23,935 bases of DNA from NCBI GenBank assembly GCA_034678345.1, contig JAXDBZ010000094.1, positions 1 through 23,935 on the forward strand. The letters run 5' to 3'. Each line of letters opens with the position of its first letter. The stretch's first letter is position 1. The position numbers were made by a program, and so were the translations under genes. Below, one piece after another: positions 19,456-23,935 of the stretch. Source of the DNA: JANXPZ01 sp034678345. GTDB lineage: Bacteria; Eisenbacteria; RBG-16-71-46. The notes beneath the pieces were generated by a model that was not told where the DNA came from, did not search any database, and saw only the letters and a program-made list of their open reading frames with translations.

Positions 19456-20165
19456 GCCCCCGCCGGCGCCGCCGCGCCCGTCCGGCCCGCCCCGCGCAGG
19501 TCGCTCTCGATGTGCCCGTCCCGCATCCGCACCACGCGGTGCGCGTGCGCGGCGATGTCCGCCTCGTGCGTCACGAGGATCACCGTGTTCCCCTGCTCCC
19601 AGATGCGGCCGAAGGCCGTCATGATCTCCTCGCCGGTGGCCGTGTCGAGGTTTCCGGTCGGTTCGTCGGCCAGGATGATGCTCGGCTTGTTCACCAGCGC
19701 CCGCGCGATCGCCACCCGCTGGCGTTGTCCGCCCGAGAGCTCGTTCGGCCGGTGCTTCATGCGATCGCCGAGGCCCACCAGCTCGAGCGCTTCCCGGGCG
19801 CGGCGCCGGCGCTCCTCGTGCCGGCAGCCGGCGTAGACGAGCGGCAGCTCGACGTTGTGCAGGGCGTCGGCCCGCGGCAGCAGGTTGAACGTCTGGAAGA
19901 CGAAACCGATCTCCCGGTTGCGGATGCGCGCCAGCTCATCGTCCGGCAGCGCGGCGATCTCCCGGTCCTTGAAGCGATAGGAGCCGCCCGTAGGCGTGTC
20001 GAGGCATCCCAGGATGTTCATGAGCGTGGACTTGCCCGAGCCCGACGGACCCATGATCGCCAGGTACTCGTTCGCGGCGATGTCGAGGCTGACCCCGTTC
20101 AGCGCGTGCACCTGCTCGGTGCCCACCTCGTAGACTCGCTGCAGGTCACGGATGGAGATCAGCAT
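19452..20165 (-). CDS. ABC exporter ATPase, MacB/LolD type
   Basis: 237 residues, a complete single ATPase domain. Walker A GPSGSGKS (39-46), Q-loop Q91 (GFVFQTFNLL), signature LSGGQRQRVAIARAL (from 143), Walker B ILADEPTGNLDT (catalytic E168) and switch H200 (LVTHEADIA) are all present. The GNLDT tail after Walker B is typical of the MacB/LolD/FtsE group. ATG at 20165 is seven bases after the adaptor's stop, with GGAGGTGAGGG as ribosome site that overlaps that stop. It energises the two permeases encoded next. Nothing in it indicates the substrate. Confidence 0.96.
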
Positions 20166-20172
20166 CCCGCCC

Positions 20173-21480
20173 TCACCTCCGTCCCCGTCCGCCCGCCGCC
20201 TCGCGCTTCACCCGGGACCCCGGCTTGAGGTCCCGCAGCGCCTTGTACGGCCCCGCCACGACCAGGTCGCCGGCCTCCACCTCGCCGAAGACCTCGATGG
20301 CGGACTCCCCCGCGATGCCCGTGCGCACCGGCACGAACTTCGCGGTGTTCTCCTTCGTCACCAGGAAGACCCCGGTGATCTCCTTCGCCTTCCGCCCTAC
20401 CGTGTCCTCGTCCGCCGCGAGCTCGAGGCCCTTCGGAGTACGCGGTCGCTTCGCCCGGGCTCCGGGCTTGTGCGCCGCCCGGTCCAGGTCGCTCTGCGTC
20501 CGCACCACGACCGCCTGGATGGGCACGCCCAGCGTCTTCGCGTGGGTCCCGGTCTCCACCTCGACGTCGGCATTCATGCCCGGGCGCACCTCGGGCACGT
20601 CCTGGTCGAAGACCACCTTGACCTCGAAGTTCGTCTGCCCCTCCACCGCCGAGGTGAGCGACCGCTTGGCGGTGTTGCCGATCTCGGTCACCGTGCCCGG
20701 GAACGACGTGTCGGGGAGCGCGTCCACGAAGATGCGCGCCTTCTGGCCGATGCGCATGTCCACGACGTCCGTCTCGTCCACGTCGGCCCGCACGAGCATC
20801 CGCGACAGGTCCGAGACCACCAGGATCTCGGTCCCGGGGTTGTTCATCGTGCCCGTGATGACGTTCTCGCCGGCCTCGACGTTGAGGGCGCTCACCACGC
20901 CATCGAAGGGCGCCTCGAAGCGCGTCTTGCGCAGGTTGTCCGCCGCCGCCGCCACCGCCGCGTCGGCCCGCGCGACTTCCTGGCGTGCTGCCTGGGCCGT
21001 CGCCCGGACCGTCGCGATCGTCGACGTGGCCTGGTCCCACTCCGCGTCCGACAGCAGCTTCTGCGCGAAGAGTGCCTCCTGCCGCCGATAGGTGGCCTCG
21101 CCGGCGCGCAGCGCCTGCTCGGCATCGCGCGCCCGCGCCCGGGCGGCCGCCGCCGTCGCCCGCGCCTGGTCGTGGTAGGCACGGTACTGCCGGTCGTCGA
21201 GCTGCAGCATGAGCTGGCCGCGGCGCACCGGATCACCCTCCTTGACCGCGAGCACGACGATCTTGCCCATGATGTCGGCACTGACCTTGACCTGCGTCTT
21301 CGCCTCGATCTTGCCGGGGGCCCGCACGCGCGAGGTGATGTCCTCCTGCCGCACCCGCGCCAGCTGAACCGCCTCGACGCGCCCGCCCTTGCCGCGGACC
21401 ACGTTCATGGCCACCACCACGGCCAACACCGCGACCACCAGGGCACCCAGGCCGATCCACAGCCATCTCTTGCGCTTCAC
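20173..21480 (-). CDS. Periplasmic adaptor (membrane-fusion) protein, MacA/HlyD type
   Basis: 435 residues from a GTG at 21480 with AAGGAG eight bases upstream. It links the inner-membrane ABC exporter to TolC. An N-terminal membrane anchor (about 6-28) leads to a split barrel-sandwich domain (strands near 50-95, closing at 185-205 with FEAPFDGVVSALNVEAGENV), with an Ala/Arg-rich coiled-coil hairpin between them (about 97-182). A beta-barrel follows (about 215-310: VRADVDETDV, and GMNADVEVET near 301), then a membrane-proximal domain. That last domain is interrupted by a basic segment (about 336-366, PGARAKRPRTPKG and VGRKAK). Such basic inserts may touch the inner-membrane surface or the permease. 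Gene order adaptor-ATPase-permeases is that of MacAB-TolC systems. Confidence 0.93.
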   Translation of the reverse strand: MKRKRWLWIGLGALVVAVLAVVVAMNVVRGKGGRVEAVQLARVRQEDITSRVRAPGKIEAKTQVKVSADIMGKIVVLAVKEGDPVRRGQLMLQLDDRQYRAYHDQARATAAAARARARDAEQALRAGEATYRRQEALFAQKLLSDAEWDQATSTIATVRATAQAARQEVARADAAVAAAADNLRKTRFEAPFDGVVSALNVEAGENVITGTMNNPGTEILVVSDLSRMLVRADVDETDVVDMRIGQKARIFVDALPDTSFPGTVTEIGNTAKRSLTSAVEGQTNFEVKVVFDQDVPEVRPGMNADVEVETGTHAKTLGVPIQAVVVRTQSDLDRAAHKPGARAKRPRTPKGLELAADEDTVGRKAKEITGVFLVTKENTAKFVPVRTGIAGESAIEVFGEVEAGDLVVAGPYKALRDLKPGSRVKREAAGGRGRR

Positions 21481-21513
21481 GGACGCAACTCCTTCCCGAA
21501 CGTCACGCCGCGG

Positions 21514-22866
21514 TCAGATGCCGCGACCCCGCACCTGGTCCAGCCGCGCCTCAGCCACGCGGATCTCCGCCAGCGCCGACACCAGCTGGCTCTCGGCCCG
21601 CTGCAGCTGCACCTGCGCGTCGATGAGGTCCAGGATGGTCGCGGACCCCACGTTGTACTTCTGCTGGGTGAGCTTCATGTTCTCCGCTGCCGACTCCACC
21701 GCCGTGCTGGCCAGCCGCTGGCTCGCGAGCGCCTGCTCGTAGGTCAGCGTCGCCTGGTGCACCTCGCCCGCCAGGTTGCGGCGCAGAACGTCGTGGTTGC
21801 TCTGGGCCCGGGCCAACTGCGCGCGGGCACCGGCACTGCTGGCGCTCCGCGTCAGCGGGTCGAGGAAGTCCCAGTTCAGCGCCACCGAGCCGCTCAGGCG
21901 GCGGTCGTACTCCGAATGGGCGCTGGTGGGATCGCCCGCCGCGTCGAAGGTCTTCGTGTCGCTGAAGGGGTCCACGATCATGCTCCCGGCCACGGTCACA
22001 TACGGCAACCAGCTCAGTCGCGCCGACCACACGCCAGCGCGCGCCGAGCGCAGGGCCGTCCGCGCCGCCTTCAGGTCGGGCCGGTTCTCCTCGGCCTCGC
22101 GCAGCACCGCCGCCTCGTCGTACTCGATGGCCGAGGCCGCCAGGGTGGTGTCCACCTCGCCCAGGCGCGCCTCCTCCAGCCCGATGAAGCTCGCCAGGGC
22201 GTTCCGCTGGGCGAGCAGGTTCTGCACCGCGGCGATGGAATCGAGCTGGCCCTGCGCCGTCTGCACCTGCGTCTTGAGCAGGTCGCTGCGCGACACGGAG
22301 CCCACCTCGAACAGGACGCGGACCCGGCGTTCGTTGTCGCGCGCCAGCTGCAGCGCGTGCTCGTTCACCCCCACCAGCTTGACCGCCTTGACCACCTCGT
22401 AGAACTGCTGCCGCGCCTGCAACGCCACGGCACTGCGGGTCGCCTGACGCTGCCACTGGGCGCTCTGCAGCCCCGCCCGCGCCGATGCCACGTTCGCCAG
22501 CGAGGACAGGTTCAGCACCGACCAGCCGCCACTCAGCTCGGGCGTCGTGGAATAGAAGTCGTACTCGGGCGTGGTGTTGGGAAGGGTCGTCTGTCCACCC
22601 ACCACGGCCGTGCCGCGCTGGTCGCGGGTCTGGGACCCGCTGCGCGTCAGCGACGCCCCCACCGAGGGCAGGACCGCCGACCACGCTCCGTAGGCCGCGC
22701 TGCGCGCACTCAGCACGTCGGCGTTGGCGTTGATGATCTGGCTGTTGTGCTCGAGCGCCAGCTGGACCGCGCGGTCCGCGGTGAGCGGCGCCTGTGCCGC
22801 CGCGCCCAGCGGCCCGACGACCGTGCCCAGCAACATCCCGGCCGCGATCCGGCCCATCCACCTCAT
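21514..22866 (-). CDS. TolC-family outer-membrane efflux channel
   Basis: 450 residues, about TolC length. ATG 22866 follows GGAGG seven bases upstream. A signal peptide covers about 1-25 (GMLLGTVVGPLGAAAQA). The mature protein shows the two-fold internal repeat of the family: helix-rich halves each ending in the characteristic motif, first LFEVGSVSRSDLLKTQVQ (about residue 185), then YNVGSATILDLIDAQVQLQR near the C-terminus. It would form the outer-membrane and periplasmic tunnel that the adaptor docks to. The downstream adaptor begins 33 bases later. It ends RGRGI. Confidence 0.94.
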   Translation of the reverse strand: MRWMGRIAAGMLLGTVVGPLGAAAQAPLTADRAVQLALEHNSQIINANADVLSARSAAYGAWSAVLPSVGASLTRSGSQTRDQRGTAVVGGQTTLPNTTPEYDFYSTTPELSGGWSVLNLSSLANVASARAGLQSAQWQRQATRSAVALQARQQFYEVVKAVKLVGVNEHALQLARDNERRVRVLFEVGSVSRSDLLKTQVQTAQGQLDSIAAVQNLLAQRNALASFIGLEEARLGEVDTTLAASAIEYDEAAVLREAEENRPDLKAARTALRSARAGVWSARLSWLPYVTVAGSMIVDPFSDTKTFDAAGDPTSAHSEYDRRLSGSVALNWDFLDPLTRSASSAGARAQLARAQSNHDVLRRNLAGEVHQATLTYEQALASQRLASTAVESAAENMKLTQQKYNVGSATILDLIDAQVQLQRAESQLVSALAEIRVAEARLDQVRGRGI

Positions 22867-22884
22867 GCGAGACCTCCATGGCTC

Positions 22885-22904
22885 GCGCCCGCGGTCGCGG
22901 GCGC
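22885..22904 (-). promoter_or_regulatory. GC hairpin in the gap before the TolC gene
   Basis: A perfect inverted repeat (GCGCCCGC ... GCGGGCGC, eight bases around a four-base loop) lies between the YIP1-like gene and the TolC gene, about 20 bases before the TolC ATG. A weaker stem (CGGGG/CCCCG) is at 22921-22935. Between them, on the minus strand, TAGATAGTCGATAGG could hold a -10 box but has no good -35. The pair may attenuate or process the message between the two genes, or is just GC noise. Confidence 0.35.
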
Positions 22905-22955
22905 GCCTATCGACTATCTACGGGGAGCGGCCCCGAGTGTTGCAGGACCGGCGCC

Positions 22956-23717
22956 TCAGACCCCCGGCGACATCAGTCCGCCCAGCGCCGCCATCACGCC
23001 CCACAGCACCAGCCAGAGGCCGCCCAGGGCGAGCAGCGCCGGCTTGCGGGGCGCCCCCGCCAGCGCCGCCGTGCCGAGCGCCAGCACCGCGAAGTGCCAG
23101 ATCGCGAAGGGGCCGACCGCCTGGTCGAGGAAGCTCGCCAGCGCGGTCAGGAGCTTCGAGGGCGGCTCCGCCAGAGGCAACAGCGCGCCGAAGCCGATGT
23201 GAACGCTGGTCAGGCTCTCGTTGACCCAGCCCAGCGCGAAGGTAAGCAGCTGTGCCGGGATCGTCACCAACCCGGCCCAGCAGGTGACCACCCAGGCGTC
23301 GCGGAAGCGGAAGGGCCTGCCGAGCAGGAAGCCGGCCCCGATCCACGGGACCAGCGTCACCAATAGGGTGATGAAGAGCACCCCGAGGGGCACGAAGGCC
23401 AGCGACAGGGCGACCCGCCCGGGCGACGCCATGCCCTCGGCCAGGCCGTCGTACTGCTCCGCGGGGAGCTGCCCCGCCTCGACCATGCGCTCGAGCTGCT
23501 CCAACTGGGCCGGCAGCAGCGCCCGGTGGTAGACGAGGGCCGTGCCGGCCACCGCCACGACGACCGAGAGCAGCAGCGGGAACCACCACTGGCCCCGGCG
23601 CTCCAGCCCCACCCAGGCCCGGGCGGGACGCACGAAGACCGCGGCCAGCCGCGCGGGCAGGGACAGCGTGGGCGGGACTCCGGGGGTCGGGGCAGCCGGG
23701 GTGGCCGTCGTCTCCAT
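22956..23717 (-). CDS. YIP1-family-like multi-pass membrane protein
   Basis: 253 residues from ATG 23717, with AGGAGG at ideal spacing. The N-terminal about 20 residues are Thr/Pro-rich, followed by an amphipathic FVRPARAWVGLERRGQWW and five likely helices (about 45-63, 104-128, 140-163, 202-221, 226-246). The pattern 'short cytosolic start, P-x-x-x-W-x-x-L-E, then five helices' is that of bacterial YIP1-domain proteins. These are often found next to ABC exporters of the MacAB type, but their function is not established. It is the first gene of the export operon, 89 bases from the TolC gene. The family call rests on pattern only. Confidence 0.75.
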   Translation of the reverse strand: METTATPAAPTPGVPPTLSLPARLAAVFVRPARAWVGLERRGQWWFPLLLSVVVAVAGTALVYHRALLPAQLEQLERMVEAGQLPAEQYDGLAEGMASPGRVALSLAFVPLGVLFITLLVTLVPWIGAGFLLGRPFRFRDAWVVTCWAGLVTIPAQLLTFALGWVNESLTSVHIGFGALLPLAEPPSKLLTALASFLDQAVGPFAIWHFAVLALGTAALAGAPRKPALLALGGLWLVLWGVMAALGGLMSPGV

Positions 23718-23761
23718 GTTCGCCTCCTGGGGAGAGAGGGGGCTACCGACAGGACGCGGGC

Positions 23762-23790
23762 AGACTAGGCGCTCGGGGACCAAGAGGCAA
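23762..23790 (-). promoter_or_regulatory. Sigma-70-type promoter of the export operon
   Basis: Minus strand TTGCCT (23785-23790), 17-base spacer, TAGTCT (23762-23767). The predicted start near 23755 leaves a leader of about 38 bases before the YIP1-like ATG. It is weaker than the other two promoters, but spacing and position are right. Confidence 0.5.
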
Positions 23791-23853
23791 TCCGGGGGCT
23801 ACGGGCGCGGCAATCGCGCCCCCGAGTGAGGCCCGGGAGGGGCGAGCGCGGCG

Positions 23854-23875
23854 GGGGGGCCGGGCCCGGCCCCCC
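23854..23875. repeat. 22-base perfect GC palindrome upstream of the export operon
   Basis: The sequence 23854-23875 equals its own reverse complement (six G, CC, GGG, CCC, GG, six C). It sits 64 bases upstream of the promoter's -35 box. It can form a very stable hairpin in either RNA and could be a terminator for a gene beyond the right edge or a regulator site. The base composition is simple and close to a suspect contig end, so caution applies. No gene was found in 23718-23935. Confidence 0.4.
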
Positions 23876-23909
23876 GCCCGAGCGGCCCAGGGAACGGGGA
23901 CAAAAACCG

Positions 23910-23932
23910 CCCCCCCCCCCCCCCCCCCCCCC
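23910..23932. other. 23-base poly-C run at the window's right end (possible artefact)
   Basis: An unbroken run of 23 C (poly-G on the other strand) is followed by only GGC. It lies at the very end, in non-coding sequence. Long homopolymer G/C runs at contig edges are a known product of two-colour Illumina no-signal calls, so this part may not be genomic. Confidence 0.6.
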
Positions 23933-23935
23933 GGC

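Overview
All recognisable genes in this roughly 70% GC window lie on the minus strand, so transcription runs from high to low coordinates. Several features point to a Gram-negative, GC-rich bacterium of the FCB-like or 'Candidatus Eisenbacteria'-like kind: a TolC-type outer-membrane channel, a secreted subtilase ending in a FlgD-like/type IX-style C-terminal sorting domain, a glycine decarboxylase split into two subunits, and a MutL/GlmL-family ASKHA protein beside an FnIII-containing membrane protein. The taxon is inferred from gene content only. No rRNA, tRNA, CRISPR array, insertion sequence or integrase was seen.

In transcription order, the right end (23935-16963) holds a six-gene export operon: YIP1-like membrane protein, TolC-like channel, MacA/HlyD-like adaptor, MacB/LolD-like ATPase and two tandem FtsX/MacB-type permeases. 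A candidate promoter precedes the first gene. uvrA follows from its own apparently leaderless promoter and overlaps tdh (L-threonine 3-dehydrogenase) by an ATGA junction. A hairpin closes tdh. A secreted S8 peptidase stands alone between two hairpins (12608-9817).

From about 9790 leftward runs an eight-gene, tightly packed operon with a good promoter: gcvT, gcvH, gcvPA, gcvPB, a small PH-like membrane protein, a 107-residue conserved protein, a glutamate-mutase-L-family ATPase-fold protein, and a barrel-sandwich/KOW-like conserved protein. The first four make the glycine cleavage system apart from its lipoamide dehydrogenase. The last four have no assigned job and are probably one functional unit. 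A fresh promoter with a perfect -35 box (1584-1589) then drives an FnIII-containing membrane protein and a second membrane protein that runs off the left edge; both probably belong to the same unknown system.

Metabolically, Tdh (threonine to 2-amino-3-ketobutyrate, the precursor of glycine) and the glycine cleavage enzymes (glycine to CO2, NH3 and methylene-THF) form a plausible threonine/glycine to one-carbon route, though the ligase Kbl is not in the window. The most interesting uncharacterised element is the orphan MutL-family protein with its five unknown neighbours (1-5391), with no glutamate mutase subunit in sight. The extreme right end is a 23-base C run that looks like a contig-edge artefact.
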